Shown: piece after piece, positions 1 to 8,519 of the stretch | How the letters are laid out: each line of letters begins with the position of its first letter | Position numbering within the stretch: the stretch's first letter is position 1 | Assembly (NCBI RefSeq): GCF_008035925.1 | Contig: NZ_CP036264.1 | Location: 5,640,402-5,704,401, forward strand | Reading direction: 5' to 3' | Length of the DNA stretch: 64,000 bases | Source of the DNA: Stieleria maiorica | GTDB lineage: Bacteria > Planctomycetota > Planctomycetia > Pirellulales > Pirellulaceae | Program-made: the position numbers and the translations under genes | The notes under the pieces: model-generated | What the model saw: only the letters and a program-made list of their open reading frames with translations | Database searches by the model: none | What the model was told of the DNA's origin: nothing

Positions 1-72
1 CTGGCCGCCGCCGACCATGCCGATGGTCGATCCGGGCAAGACCACCGATTGATTCGATTTCAGTGCTGACAC
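1..72 (-). CDS. purK: N5-carboxyaminoimidazole ribonucleotide synthase PurK, N-terminal fragment
   Basis: Only the first 24 codons are inside the window; the gene runs off the left edge on the minus strand. It reads from a GTG at 72 and contains LPGSTIGMVGGGQ, which matches the start of PurK (ATP-grasp enzyme converting AIR to N5-CAIR in purine synthesis), including the glycine-rich loop typical of that N-terminus. It begins 5 bp after the purE stop codon, so purE and purK form the usual two-gene unit. The fragment is too short to judge the rest of the protein; the identification rests on this motif plus the purE neighbour. Confidence 0.75.
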   Translation of the reverse strand, partial: MSALKSNQSVVLPGSTIGMVGGGQ

Positions 73-77
73 CGTGG

Positions 78-602
78 TTACTCCAACTCGGTCGCGGCAA
101 GGACTTGTTGCGTCTGGGATTCGATGAAAGACTCCAACGCCACGCGGACATCATCGTCACTGGTCGCCAGAATCCGAGCCGCCATCAAGCCGGCGTTCTT
201 TGCCCCGCTGGTGCCGATCGACATCGTGGCGACGGGAATTCCGCCCGGCATCTGAACGATCGACAACAGCGAATCGAGTCCCTGCAGCGCCCGGCTCTGC
301 ACCGGCACACCGATCACCGGCAAGGAGGTCTCCGATGCCACCATGCCCGGCAGGTGGGCCGCGCCACCCGCCCCGGCGATGATCACTTTCAATCCGCGTT
401 GCCGCGCCGATTGGGCATAGGCGAACATCCGAGCCGGCGTGCGGTGGGCGCTGACGACCGTGCGTTCGTGTGCGATGCCCAACTGTTGCAAAATCTCGCA
501 AGCCGGTCGCATCGTTTCCCAATCGTTCTTGCTGCCCATGATCACCCCGACCAGGGCGTCGGTGGCGGGGAATTGCGTGCCGTCAGTGTCAGGTGTCGTC
601 AT
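78..602 (-). CDS. purE: N5-carboxyaminoimidazole ribonucleotide mutase PurE
   Basis: 174 residues from the ATG at 602. Class I PurE moves the carboxyl group of N5-CAIR to give CAIR in de novo purine synthesis. Visible motifs are [13 protein letters not shown] near the N-terminus (substrate-binding loop), [11 protein letters not shown] with the conserved catalytic-region histidine, [13 protein letters not shown], and the C-terminal [13 protein letters not shown]. Length is typical of a stand-alone class I enzyme (about 160-175 aa). The reading frame stays open to 800, but the extra residues are unlike PurE and run through intergenic repeats, so I chose the internal ATG. purK follows 5 bp downstream, indicating cotranscription. 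Confidence 0.96.
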   Translation of the reverse strand: MTTPDTDGTQFPATDALVGVIMGSKNDWETMRPACEILQQLGIAHERTVVSAHRTPARMFAYAQSARQRGLKVIIAGAGGAAHLPGMVASETSLPVIGVPVQSRALQGLDSLLSIVQMPGGIPVATMSIGTSGAKNAGLMAARILATSDDDVRVALESFIESQTQQVLAATELE

Positions 603-740
603 ACTCGCTGCAGTTGAGCTGGCGGAGGGAGGTGGGGAATGCCGGTCAAACCAGAGTTTTAAAGGGAAACCGGTGGCACCGAAAGTAGCGAGAGGCAGGG
701 TGAATTCAACGTTGGACGAATAAGTCAGTGGTGAAGAGGA

Positions 741-768
741 GGGGCAAAACAATGGGGGCAAAACAATC
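741..768 (-). repeat. 14-nt tandem repeat, short cluster (family A)
   Basis: About two units reading GGGGCAAAACAAT on the plus strand, so inverted relative to the cluster at 846. Same family as 846-896, 41732-41867 and 53832-53863. Confidence 0.7.
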
Positions 769-845
769 AATGAATTGAAGGATGCCAAACAAACAATCAA
801 GGCATGAAGTTGGGCGGGCGGGCGCCGGCATCTCCGTTTTCATTA

Positions 846-896
846 TTTTGCCCCCATCGTTTTGCCCCCATCGTTTTGCCCCCATCGTTTTGCCCG
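846..896 (+). repeat. 14-nt tandem repeat cluster (family A)
   Basis: Three exact copies of TTTTGCCCCCATCG followed by a partial fourth, period 14 nt. Because the period is not a multiple of three and the array sits between genes, it is not a protein repeat. The array at 41732-41867 has a closely related unit (GCCCCCATCGTCTT). Confidence 0.85.
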
Positions 897-940
897 CACG
901 AACCTTGCCATTGCGAGCCGGCAACCGCGGGACACAGCCC

Positions 941-1615
941 CTACCCCACCAGAAACTCCATCGCGGCCTGGTCGGTCAGGTCGTTGACGATGCGGTCGGC
1001 GCCGGCGGATTCGAGTTCGTCGCGGCTGGCCGTCCCCGTACAGACCGCCAGACATTTGGCGCCGATCGACTGGGCACAGCGGACGTCGTTCGGGGTATCG
1101 CCGATGACGATCACGTTATCCCGCGCCGCCTCGCCCCTCCGCCGCGCCAGTTGATCGGCCGCTCGCCGGGCCATGTCGCAGCGCACCGCATCCAGGTCGC
1201 CGCCGACCACCCAAGGGAAATAGTCGATCAAGCGGTAGGTTTCCAACTTCATCCGCGCCGTTTCGGGGAAGTTGCCGGTCATGACGGCCAAGGAGACATG
1301 GGGCGTGACCGACAATGCGGGCAACAACTCGGTAACGCCCGGCAGCACGTTCCCCCGGACGGTCCGCAGGGCTTCGCGGAGCGTCACCGCGTAGCGCCGT
1401 CGCAGCCGCCCCTGGTTCTCCGGGGTCGGGTCGATGCCTGCAGCCACCAAAAACTCGCACACCAAGTCGCGATCGGTGCGTCCGCCGAACCGAATCCCTT
1501 CGGCGGAAGCCTCTGTCACCTCGAATTCGGTGCGCATCGCTTGCACCAGCGCACCGCTTCCGGCACTCTGAGTCACCAACAACGTCCCGTCGATATCGAA
1601 AAACAGCGTCCGCAT
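941..1615 (-). CDS. HAD-superfamily hydrolase (phosphoglycolate phosphatase-like)
   Basis: 224 residues from the ATG at 1615, chosen because the first HAD motif follows at once (MRTLFFDIDGTLL). Motif I FDIDGT supplies the nucleophilic and general-acid aspartates; motif II is around VMTGN; motif IV is VIGDTPNDV, with the Mg2+-binding aspartates. The segment between motifs I and II is a helical cap (C1 type), as in phosphoglycolate phosphatase and related small-molecule phosphatases. Substrate cannot be told from sequence. It stands alone, 338 bp from purE, with a long divergent gap to menG. Longer in-frame starts up to 1681 give an unconserved extension. Confidence 0.85.
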   Translation of the reverse strand: MRTLFFDIDGTLLVTQSAGSGALVQAMRTEFEVTEASAEGIRFGGRTDRDLVCEFLVAAGIDPTPENQGRLRRRYAVTLREALRTVRGNVLPGVTELLPALSVTPHVSLAVMTGNFPETARMKLETYRLIDYFPWVVGGDLDAVRCDMARRAADQLARRRGEAARDNVIVIGDTPNDVRCAQSIGAKCLAVCTGTASRDELESAGADRIVNDLTDQAAMEFLVG

Positions 1616-2126
1616 GTGAGGAAAGTTAACAAAAGTCGGCCGCCGCGGGCAGTCTGGCCCATCGATTCGTTTGCGCCTCATCCACGCCGTCGCCCGTCAC
1701 GCGAAGGATGGTCGACTCACAGCATCCATCGGGCGAGGAATGAGGAATAACGAGTGATATCAGCCGATTCGCGCAAGCGTTCGGGCCCCTGTGTCTACGG
1801 AGGCCCGTAGGCTGACGCCAAACGGCTAATCCCATGAGGGTTTAGCGGAATCGAAACCGCCAACATCAATACGAACGAAACCGCGAACGAATCGAAGGAG
1901 TTTACGCAGCCAGAGGCGGAGCCTCTGGAAACTTCCGTTCCCAGGCGGAGCCGGGGAACGAGGAGGGTGACTGCCCGAAACCGCACCATTTCGCCGGTCA
2001 TGCGGCAAGATTTTCCAGGAATCCGCTGTTTTTCCCCGTTCACTTTTCGCGGTTCTCTGCCCTGTCCTTCCCAAATCGGGATCCGCATGCCAGAACCTAG
2101 TGTTTCTCCCCACAACCGAAGATTCG
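1616..2126. other. Divergent intergenic region, HAD gene / menG
   Basis: About 510 bases holding the promoters of two divergent genes. I see no conserved ORF. It contains the paired hairpins at 1910-1960; promoter elements cannot be assigned with confidence. Confidence 0.5.
1910..1960. repeat. Two adjacent small hairpins sharing an AGGCGGAGCC core
   Basis: 1910-1928 is a 19-nt palindrome (CCAGAGGCGGAGCCTCTGG) and 1936-1960 is a second imperfect palindrome with the same AGGCGGAGCC centre flanked by GTTCCC/GGGAAC. They look like two variants of one dispersed palindromic repeat placed side by side. Confidence 0.7.
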
Positions 2127-2933
2127 ATGACCGCCAACGTGACCGAGCACGAACCGACGCGCAGCGCCCCGCCGCCCCAATCGTCAGCGGGGGAATTGGA
2201 CAAGAGCAACGCCCGGGTGCGCGAAATGTTTCGCCAGATCGCGCCGCGCTACGACCTGATGAACCATCTGTTGTCGTTGAACATCGACAAGTATTGGCGA
2301 ACCCAGGCGGTCAAACGATTGCGTCTTGCCCCCGGCGTGCCCGCACTGGATGTGTGCACCGGGACGGGCGACCTGGCGATCGCGATCGCCGACGCAGCCC
2401 CCGAGGACGTCGCGGTCGTGGGCAGCGACTTTTGTTACGCGATGCTGGAGATCGCACGGCGTAAACGCGTCGCGGGAACACGGTCCGAATCGATCGAATT
2501 TCTGGAAGCCGACTCTCAACAACTGCCCTTTCCCGCCGACCGATTCCAGTGCGTGACCGTCGCCTTCGGATTGCGGAACGTCGCCGACACCGACCGGGGG
2601 CTGCAAGAGATGACACGGGTGTGTCGCCCGGGCGGCCAAGTCATGGTGTTGGAGTTCTCCAAGCCGACGATGATGGGACTGCGGCAAACCTACAACTTCT
2701 ACTTCAAGCACATCTTGCCCAAAGTCGGACAGTGGTTCGCCCGGAACAACAAGTCGGCCTATTCCTACCTGCCCGATTCGGTCAGCCGGTTCCCCGACGG
2801 CCAAGCCCTGGCCGATCGCATGCTGGCGGCGGGCTTGACCGACGTTAAATTCACCCCGCTGACCTTCGGCGTGTGCACGATTTACGAAGGCACCAAACCG
2901 CTCGCCGACGAACCGAGTGGAGCGTCCCCATGA
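2127..2933 (+). CDS. menG: Demethylmenaquinone methyltransferase (UbiE/MenG)
   Basis: 268 residues, a SAM-dependent class I methyltransferase performing the final C-methylation of menaquinone. The UbiE signature is present: [16 protein letters not shown] (residues 28-43), the SAM-binding [11 protein letters not shown] (about 75-85), FGLRNVAD, and the C-terminal GVCTIYEG. The ATG at 2127 is preferred over an in-frame GTG at 2100 that adds nine unconserved residues. The stop overlaps the ubiX start by 4 nt (ATGA), implying translational coupling in menG-ubiX-ubiA. The same enzyme can serve ubiquinone synthesis elsewhere, but planctomycetes are generally menaquinone users. Confidence 0.93.
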   Translation: MTANVTEHEPTRSAPPPQSSAGELDKSNARVREMFRQIAPRYDLMNHLLSLNIDKYWRTQAVKRLRLAPGVPALDVCTGTGDLAIAIADAAPEDVAVVGSDFCYAMLEIARRKRVAGTRSESIEFLEADSQQLPFPADRFQCVTVAFGLRNVADTDRGLQEMTRVCRPGGQVMVLEFSKPTMMGLRQTYNFYFKHILPKVGQWFARNNKSAYSYLPDSVSRFPDGQALADRMLAAGLTDVKFTPLTFGVCTIYEGTKPLADEPSGASP

Positions 2934-3634
2934 GTTCGACCGTTTCATCGCACGTCACCGGGCATCCGACCGCGAGGCGGAATCCGGTCGTGGTCGGGAT
3001 CACCGGCGCCAGCGGAGCGATGTATGCCATACGGTTGCTCCAGTCGCTGGCCGCCGCCGAGATCGACGTCCACGTGACGATCAGCCCCAGTGGCGCGGCG
3101 GTGATCACCCAGGAAACGGGACTGGCGATCAACCTGCGCCAGCTGAATCTGAACCGACTGGTTTCCTACATTCCCGCCTGGTCAACCGATCGACATCGCC
3201 AACTGATTCAGGAAACCGATTGGGACAGCGCCTTGGCCGGCCGGTTTTATTATCACCAGCACGACGACTACATGACTCCGATCGCCAGCGGTTCTTTCCG
3301 CACCAGCGCGATGGTGGTTTGTCCCTGCAGCGGCAGCACGCTCAGCGGGATCGCCCGTGCGGCGGCAAGCAACCTGATTCAGCGCGCAGCAGAGGTGCAC
3401 TTGAAAGAACACCGTAAACTGGTCGTCGTCCCCCGCGAAACTCCGGTCAGTGCCTTGCAGTTGGAAAACATGCACAAGATCGCGTTAGCCGGCGGGGTGA
3501 TCTTGCCGGCGATGCCGGGTTGGTACCACGGTGTCGATTCACTCGACTCGCTCGTCGATTTTGTCGTCAGCAGGATCTTGGACCAACTGGAACTGGACAA
3601 CCGATTGATCCAGCGATGGAAGGACGGATCATGA
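2930..3634 (+). CDS. ubiX: Flavin prenyltransferase UbiX
   Basis: 234 residues starting at the ATG that overlaps the menG stop. UbiX attaches dimethylallyl to FMN, making the prenylated flavin cofactor of UbiD-type decarboxylases. Visible motifs are [15 protein letters not shown] (FMN-binding N-terminus), [13 protein letters not shown] in the middle, and [15 protein letters not shown] near the C-terminus. About 30-40 residues longer than E. coli UbiX, with the extra length in the middle around the [11 protein letters not shown] segment. Between menG and a UbiA-like gene, its likely client is a UbiD/MqnL-type decarboxylase of menaquinone synthesis encoded elsewhere. It ends with another 4-nt ATGA overlap. 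Confidence 0.93.
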   Translation: MSSTVSSHVTGHPTARRNPVVVGITGASGAMYAIRLLQSLAAAEIDVHVTISPSGAAVITQETGLAINLRQLNLNRLVSYIPAWSTDRHRQLIQETDWDSALAGRFYYHQHDDYMTPIASGSFRTSAMVVCPCSGSTLSGIARAAASNLIQRAAEVHLKEHRKLVVVPRETPVSALQLENMHKIALAGGVILPAMPGWYHGVDSLDSLVDFVVSRILDQLELDNRLIQRWKDGS

Positions 3635-4569
3635 CTTCTAATCACACGCCGACCGGCGGTGGGCGATTGGCCGACTGGCTGGGACTGATTCGATTCAGCC
3701 ACACCTTGTTCGCGCTGCCCTTTGCGGCCCTGGCGACCGTGATGGCGATCGCGACACCGCTGCCGGGCGGCCAGTCGGTCGACATCCGAATTCGAGACTT
3801 GGTCGGGATTCTGGTCTGCATGGTTGCGGCGCGGAGTGCGGCGATGGCGTTCAATCGGTTGGTCGACCACAAGATCGACGCCGAAAACCCACGCACCAAG
3901 GGACGTCACATCCCCGCCGGCATCCTGTCTCGCAAGTCCGTGTTGTGGTTCACCGTGGGCTGCAGTGTCGTGTTCGTCGCGTCGACCGCGTTGTTTTTGC
4001 CCAACTGGATCCCGCTGGCAGCATCTGTCCCGGTGTTGCTGTTCTTGTTGGGGTATTCACTGGCCAAGCGATTTACCAGCGCGGCGCATTTGTGGTTGGG
4101 CGTCGCGCTCAGTCTGTCGCCGCTGTGCGCCTGGGTTGCGATCCGTGGACCGTCGTCGCTGGATCCGATCAGCGATCTGATTGCGCCCTTGTTACTAGCG
4201 GCATCGGTCGCCGCCTGGGTGACCGGATTCGATATCATTTACGCGTGCCAAGATCAAGCGTTTGACGCCGCCGCGGGGCTGCACAGTGTTCCCAGCCGGT
4301 TCGGCGTGGCCGGTGCGTTTCGAATCGCAGCGGCATCCCATTTGGTGATGCTGATCGTCCTGGCGTTGCTGCCCGGATTGGCCCCGGATGTCGGATTCAG
4401 CTGGCTGTATTGGATCGCACTGGCGTGCATCGCGGGGTTGGTGGTGCGACAGCACACGCTGGTGCGGCCCAACGATTTAAACCGAGTCAACGAGGCGTTC
4501 TTCCATGCCAATGTGGCGATCAGCGTTTTGTTGCTGGTCGCCGGATCGATCGACTGCCTGTGGTTGTAG
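3631..4569 (+). CDS. ubiA: UbiA-family prenyltransferase of quinone biosynthesis (MqnP-like)
   Basis: 312 residues, polytopic membrane enzyme that prenylates an aromatic acid. The first aspartate-rich motif is NRLVDHKIDAENPRTKGR (N-x3-D-x3-D) and the second is YACQDQAFD; both bind the Mg2+-diphosphate of the prenyl donor. Several hydrophobic segments span the chain (for example 135-165 and 255-305). Start ATG overlaps the ubiX stop by 4 nt. With ubiX and menG alongside, the likely substrate is 1,4-dihydroxy-6-naphthoate (futalosine route) or 4-hydroxybenzoate-like; the sequence alone does not decide. The family assignment is firm; the pathway branch is inference. Confidence 0.9.
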   Translation: MTSNHTPTGGGRLADWLGLIRFSHTLFALPFAALATVMAIATPLPGGQSVDIRIRDLVGILVCMVAARSAAMAFNRLVDHKIDAENPRTKGRHIPAGILSRKSVLWFTVGCSVVFVASTALFLPNWIPLAASVPVLLFLLGYSLAKRFTSAAHLWLGVALSLSPLCAWVAIRGPSSLDPISDLIAPLLLAASVAAWVTGFDIIYACQDQAFDAAAGLHSVPSRFGVAGAFRIAAASHLVMLIVLALLPGLAPDVGFSWLYWIALACIAGLVVRQHTLVRPNDLNRVNEAFFHANVAISVLLLVAGSIDCLWL

Positions 4570-4922
4570 CGATTGGTTCTCGCGGCAGCGGAGCGGAGAG
4601 GGCCAAAAGATGGACTGGTCAAAAAATGGGGGGCCGGACGCCGGCGCGACCCCGCTGATCTCATTCGATGACCAGCCGTGTGGCGCAAGCCCAATGCCAC
4701 CAACTTTCGATCACAAACTGAGCCGTAGGCGCTACCCTCTGGCTTTACAAGAGCCGTAGGCGCTAGCCTCGGGCCTTACAAAAGCCGTAGGCGCAAGCCT
4801 CGGGTCTTACAAGTCTCGAAGGGCAATCCAAGGCCCGCGGCTAGCGCCGTCGGCTCATCGAGTCGGTGCGTTTGGCGCATGCCTGCGGGCCTCCCCCTGA
4901 CAATCGCTCGGCCCAAGGCCCC
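4570..4922. other. Convergent intergenic region with dispersed repeats
   Basis: Between the ends of ubiA (plus) and the Nudix gene (minus). No ORF of note. 4600-4632 holds a degenerate family A repeat, and 4720-4857 is an array of the GAGCCGTAGGCGCTAG repeat. Confidence 0.6.
4720..4857. repeat. GAGCCGTAGGCGCTAG repeat array, three direct copies and one inverted (family B)
   Basis: Direct copies begin at 4720, 4751 and about 4780, each about 30 nt (AGCCGTAGGCGCTAGCCTCG then a TTACAA end). An inverted copy (GGCTAGCGCCGTCGGCTC core) lies at 4831-4857, so the last direct and the inverted copy can pair. Related copies are at 12189-12234 and 58385-58482. Confidence 0.85.
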
Positions 4923-5366
4923 TCAGCCCCACTCGCAATCCAGCTCGATTTCGCCCTGTTCCCAAGCGACCAGGAAGGGCGGCAGGCTGGGCAGCACGTC
5001 GGGTGCGTTTCGCACCTCCTCGCGGCTCATCCAGAACACCTCGGCGACTTCGTCGGGGTTGGCGACCGGGTGATGGTCGTACTCCAAGTGAGCATGCCAC
5101 CAGGCCAGATTGGTGCCCCAGGCGGTCACACTGCGGTAGCATAGGGCGGCGGGAGTGACGTCGATGGCAAGCTCTTCCTGCATTTCGCGAACCAGGGCTT
5201 GCTGCTCCGTTTCTCCTTTTTCGATCGCTCCCCCCGGCAAGCAGAGCTTTCCCGGTGCGGTCACCGTCAATGAGCGACGGATGATCAGCAGTTTCGCATC
5301 GCGGAACACGACGGCGACGACGCCTCGTTTTCGGCGCGTCCTCGGCTTGATCGGGGGAGAATTCAT
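4923..5366 (-). CDS. Nudix hydrolase
   Basis: 147 residues from the ATG at 5366. The Nudix box is complete: GGAIEKGETEQQALVREMQEEL fits G-x5-E-x7-REUxEEx-G/L and binds the catalytic divalent cation for cleaving a nucleoside diphosphate linked to X. The fold begins RGVVAVVFRDAKLLII. Substrate is not predictable from the box alone; a (deoxy)nucleotide sanitiser or sugar-nucleotide hydrolase are both possible. It is divergent from the CCA/poly(A) nucleotidyltransferase with an 84-bp gap. Longer upstream frames overlap that gene and are not credible. Confidence 0.88.
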   Translation of the reverse strand: MNSPPIKPRTRRKRGVVAVVFRDAKLLIIRRSLTVTAPGKLCLPGGAIEKGETEQQALVREMQEELAIDVTPAALCYRSVTAWGTNLAWWHAHLEYDHHPVANPDEVAEVFWMSREEVRNAPDVLPSLPPFLVAWEQGEIELDCEWG

Positions 5367-5450
5367 ATCCCAGCTTGTAACCGAATGCGGGCGGATCGAC
5401 AATCGTGATCCGCCTCGGCGACGAAAACATCCTCGATCCACCGCGAAACA

Positions 5451-6764
5451 TTGACGAAAATCGGTCCCCTTTTCGATTCCGCCAGCGACCACTCGCGCGA
5501 AACACAGGCGTCGCTGGCCGAGGCGATCCGGATTTGTGCGCGCTTGCGCGAGCGGGGCCACGTCGCGTACTTCGCCGGCGGATGCGTCCGTGATGCGTTG
5601 CTCGGTCGTGAACCGAAAGATTTTGACGTGGCGACCGACGCCACCCCCGACCGGGTCCGCGAGATCTTCGGTCGGCGAAACACACTCGCCTTCGGTGCGT
5701 CGTTCGGAGTGATCGGCGTGCTGCCGGAAAAACGCCGCGACAGATCAACGGAATCCCTCGACCACGTCCACCCGACCGAGGTCGCGACCTTTCGCAGCGA
5801 CGGCGAGTACAGCGACGGCCGACGCCCGGACAAGGTCCACTACGGCGATGCCAAACACGACGCCCTGCGGCGAGATTTCACGATCAACGGATTGTTCTTC
5901 GATCCCGCTGAAGAAAAGGTGATCGATTTTGTTGGTGGCCAAGTCGATCTGGCCGCGCGACGGTTGCAAACCATCGGCGCCGCGGATCAACGTTTCGAAG
6001 AGGACAAGTTGCGGATGCTGCGGGCGGTCCGGTTCGCGACCACGCTGGGATTTGAACTCGACCCGGCCACCAAAGCGGAAATCGTCGCCCGTGCCCCCGA
6101 GATCGCCGTCGTCAGCGCCGAACGGATCGGCGCGGAGATGCGACGCATTGTGGTGTCGATGCACGCACCGCGCGGTCTGGAACTGTTGATCGAGTCGGGA
6201 CTGGACCGATTGATTTTGCCGGAAATCCACTTCGTCGACCCGGCTTGTTTGGTGAACCATCTGGGGCATCGCGATGCGTTGGCGTTCGACTCCTCGATGG
6301 CGTTGATCCTGTACCTGATCAGCGAAAACCCCGCCGCGCCGCCGCTGGAATCACTGATCGACCAGATCACCCAACGATGGCGGCTGTCGGGCGAGGAATC
6401 CCGTCGCATCACCGCGGCGACGCGGCGCTGGCCGATCATCGCCGGTGCCCACCAGCGAACGTGGTCGCAAGTCCAGCCGACGCTGGTCGATCGCGATGCC
6501 GATTGTGTGCTGCAAGTCGCCGCGGCGATTACCTGCGCCGAAGAATTACCCCAAGCCGGCGTCGATCTGGCCCGCAAAGCGCGGTCATGGCCGCGTGAAC
6601 AACTCGATCCCCAACCCCTGCTCACAGGCGATGCGCTGCGGGCGGCCGGTTATCAACCCGGCCCCCAATTTCGATCCTGGTTGCAAGCGGCGCGCGACGC
6701 CCAGCTGGACGGTCAGATCACCACGCCGGAAGAGGCGCTGGCGTTGGTGGAGCGACTGGGATAG
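5451..6764 (+). CDS. CCA tRNA nucleotidyltransferase / poly(A) polymerase family protein
   Basis: 437 residues, class II nucleotidyltransferase superfamily. Conserved pieces are YFAGGCVRDALLG (residues about 39-51, nucleotide-binding glycines), DFDVATDATP with the catalytic Asp pair, the AxFRSDGEYSDGRRP segment, DALRRDFTINGLFFD, and the RNA-binding EEDKLRMLRAVRFA. These are shared by CCA-adding enzymes and bacterial poly(A) polymerases, so 3' CCA repair versus polyadenylation is undecided. The frame has no ATG or GTG upstream of the fold; TTG at 5451 is the most plausible start, with no recognisable Shine-Dalgarno. Divergent from the Nudix gene. Confidence 0.88.
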   Translation: MTKIGPLFDSASDHSRETQASLAEAIRICARLRERGHVAYFAGGCVRDALLGREPKDFDVATDATPDRVREIFGRRNTLAFGASFGVIGVLPEKRRDRSTESLDHVHPTEVATFRSDGEYSDGRRPDKVHYGDAKHDALRRDFTINGLFFDPAEEKVIDFVGGQVDLAARRLQTIGAADQRFEEDKLRMLRAVRFATTLGFELDPATKAEIVARAPEIAVVSAERIGAEMRRIVVSMHAPRGLELLIESGLDRLILPEIHFVDPACLVNHLGHRDALAFDSSMALILYLISENPAAPPLESLIDQITQRWRLSGEESRRITAATRRWPIIAGAHQRTWSQVQPTLVDRDADCVLQVAAAITCAEELPQAGVDLARKARSWPREQLDPQPLLTGDALRAAGYQPGPQFRSWLQAARDAQLDGQITTPEEALALVERLG

Positions 6765-6793
6765 CTGGATTGCTGTGCGGGCGGTCGTGTGCG

Positions 6794-6863
6794 TGATAGG
6801 ACGAATGGGACTGATAGGACGCATAGGTCCCATAAGTCCTATTTGGTCCTATTTGGTCCTATT
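6794..6863. repeat. ATAGGAC/GGTCCTAT repeat cluster
   Basis: Alternating ATAGGACG..., ATAGGTCCCATAAG and repeated TCCTATTTGG units just after the nucleotidyltransferase stop. The same vocabulary of GGTCCCAT, GGTCCTAT and ATAGGACC recurs at 35021-35099. Confidence 0.6.
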
Positions 6864-6921
6864 GCGGAATGACTGCTCCGCGAGCGTCGCTAAATTCAGC
6901 GATAGTCGTCCCCCCACGGCC

Positions 6922-8319
6922 CTAACGCAACGCCTCGGGCGTTTTGGCCCGGATCATGCGGGCGAATTCGTCGCGGTAGGTGTGCTCGTTTTTGGGGAAC
7001 AGCCGCTCGAACGCTTTCGGGTCGGCCGCGCCGTGTTGAAAGCGTCGTTTCTTGTAGACCGGCATCTCGACTCCGGTCACCTGGCGAATGCCCGCGGCGA
7101 CGATGTCTCCTTTGAGCGCGTACAGTTTTTCGTGATCCCAATCGGTCAGCGCGACAAACGGCACCGCTTCGGCGATTTCGATCACGTCCGGCACGGCGTA
7201 GGGGCTGAAGCCCTGGAATCCGAATTCGGCCGCCGGTGCACTGGTGCGACTGTGGCCGCGACTTTGCCCGCCGCTGTAAACGAGCGAGTGTTTGACCGCG
7301 TCGACGCCCCAGCCCTCTTGATACAGCATGCGGTTGCCCAGGACGCTACGGATGGTCAGTTCCGGGTTGTCTTCGATCGGGTAATCTTTCAGGTTTTCGT
7401 CCCCGCCGTCACCGTCGATCAAGTACTTCCAATCGGGATAGCGTCGACGGATCTCGCGAAGCAGCGCGTACCCCATCGTTGCCGATTGAACATCCAGCGG
7501 TTTGTAATCTTCGATCGACGCGACGGCGTCCTGCCAACGCACGTCGGCCAGGGCCACGTCGATCGGTTCAAGCAACATCTCCAAGTTGATCGCTTTGAGA
7601 AACTGCCGCGCTTGATCGACATCTTCGCTGCGGCCTTCCAATGACAGCGCGAACGCTTTGATCCGAGACGATGAATGGCCACGTCGACGGAGCAAGTAAT
7701 CGACCAACACCAAAATCGAACCGCTGTCGATTCCTCCGCTGAACATCACGCCGATCGGCTGGTCGTCGGGAATCGTCACCAGGTACTGGTCGATCACCTC
7801 CGCCAGTCGTTCGATGTACGCCGCACCGATGGCGTCGACGTCGGCCGGCAACCGATTGCGTTCGGGGGCAAAGTACCGGGTCAGTTCGGGGTTCGGATCG
7901 GGGCAACCGACCAACTGGAGTTCCAGCAGGTAATGGGCCGGCACCATTCGGGTGTACGAGGGATGAAACTGATCGGCCAACCCTTCGATCTTCAATTGCT
8001 CGATGATCTGACTCATCCGTTCGGCGATGATCAGCGCCGGGCCTTCGGCGCGTTTGGCCAAGAAGTAACGCATCGGTCGACCGATCGACCGCGCCATGCG
8101 GATCGTCTTGCCCTGTTGTTGACAGATGGCGAACTGGCCGCGGATCCGTCGGACGGCTTCGGCGTCACCGCTGCGAACCGCCGCGCAGGCTTGCTCGTGT
8201 GTCACGTTCAACAGGACGTCACCGCCCGGGTCCATCAGGTTGACGACGCGATCGATCAGCGCCGGAGCTTGTCCATCGTAGGTGGTGGTGCGCGACGTTG
8301 GTTCGAGCGATTGAGACAT
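6922..8319 (-). CDS. Asparagine-synthase-like ATP-dependent ligase lacking the glutaminase cysteine
   Basis: 465 residues. The C-terminal half has the AANH/PP-loop of class B asparagine synthetases: VMFSGGIDSGSILVLVDY (about 197-214), which adenylates a carboxylate, followed by LIDGDGGDENLKDYP. The N-terminal half resembles a glutamine amidotransferase class II domain (RRIRGQFAICQQ, then SIGRPMRYFL), but the obligatory Cys at position 2 is absent (MSQSLEP), so it should not hydrolyse glutamine. Shorter than AsnB (about 550-600 aa). It may use free ammonia or another amine, as in beta-lactam-synthetase-like enzymes, or be a degenerate paralogue. It stands alone with no pathway partner nearby. 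Confidence 0.75.
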   Translation of the reverse strand: MSQSLEPTSRTTTYDGQAPALIDRVVNLMDPGGDVLLNVTHEQACAAVRSGDAEAVRRIRGQFAICQQQGKTIRMARSIGRPMRYFLAKRAEGPALIIAERMSQIIEQLKIEGLADQFHPSYTRMVPAHYLLELQLVGCPDPNPELTRYFAPERNRLPADVDAIGAAYIERLAEVIDQYLVTIPDDQPIGVMFSGGIDSGSILVLVDYLLRRRGHSSSRIKAFALSLEGRSEDVDQARQFLKAINLEMLLEPIDVALADVRWQDAVASIEDYKPLDVQSATMGYALLREIRRRYPDWKYLIDGDGGDENLKDYPIEDNPELTIRSVLGNRMLYQEGWGVDAVKHSLVYSGGQSRGHSRTSAPAAEFGFQGFSPYAVPDVIEIAEAVPFVALTDWDHEKLYALKGDIVAAGIRQVTGVEMPVYKKRRFQHGAADPKAFERLFPKNEHTYRDEFARMIRAKTPEALR

Positions 8320-8388
8320 CGGCGTGCAAAGCGTGAGGGAGTTGGGAGTTGGGGCAGACGCAAAGAGCGTAGTGTAACGGTATCGCCT

Positions 8389-8501
8389 GTCGCTCGCTAA
8401 CGCTTACCGCCGGCATGAGATGCCAGCACGTGGCGTAAGCCAGTGGCAGGCCGTGGTGGTGGAGTTGACCGACGGCCGCTCGCTGACGCTTCCCGCCGGC
8501 A
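8389..8501. repeat. GCTCGCTAACGCTTCCCGC repeat, two direct copies
   Basis: Copies at 8389-8415 and 8474-8501 share GCTCGCT(A/G)ACGCTT(A/C)CCGCCGGCA. An inverted third copy sits at 17505-17536. A dispersed intergenic element of unknown role. Confidence 0.7.
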
Positions 8502-8519
8502 CCTGCGGCGCGTCTCAGC

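Larger units (their letters stand above)
603..940. other. Intergenic stretch with 14-nt tandem repeats
   Basis: About 340 bases between purE and the HAD gene, which point the same way. No convincing gene is present. It contains two clusters of the short CCCCCATCGTTTTG-type repeat listed separately. Confidence 0.6.

Noticed and set aside
782-1750. 322-codon plus-strand frame through the HAD gene
   Set aside because: It starts in a tandem repeat and is antisense to an intact HAD hydrolase; composition is Arg/His/Gln-rich as expected for a shadow.
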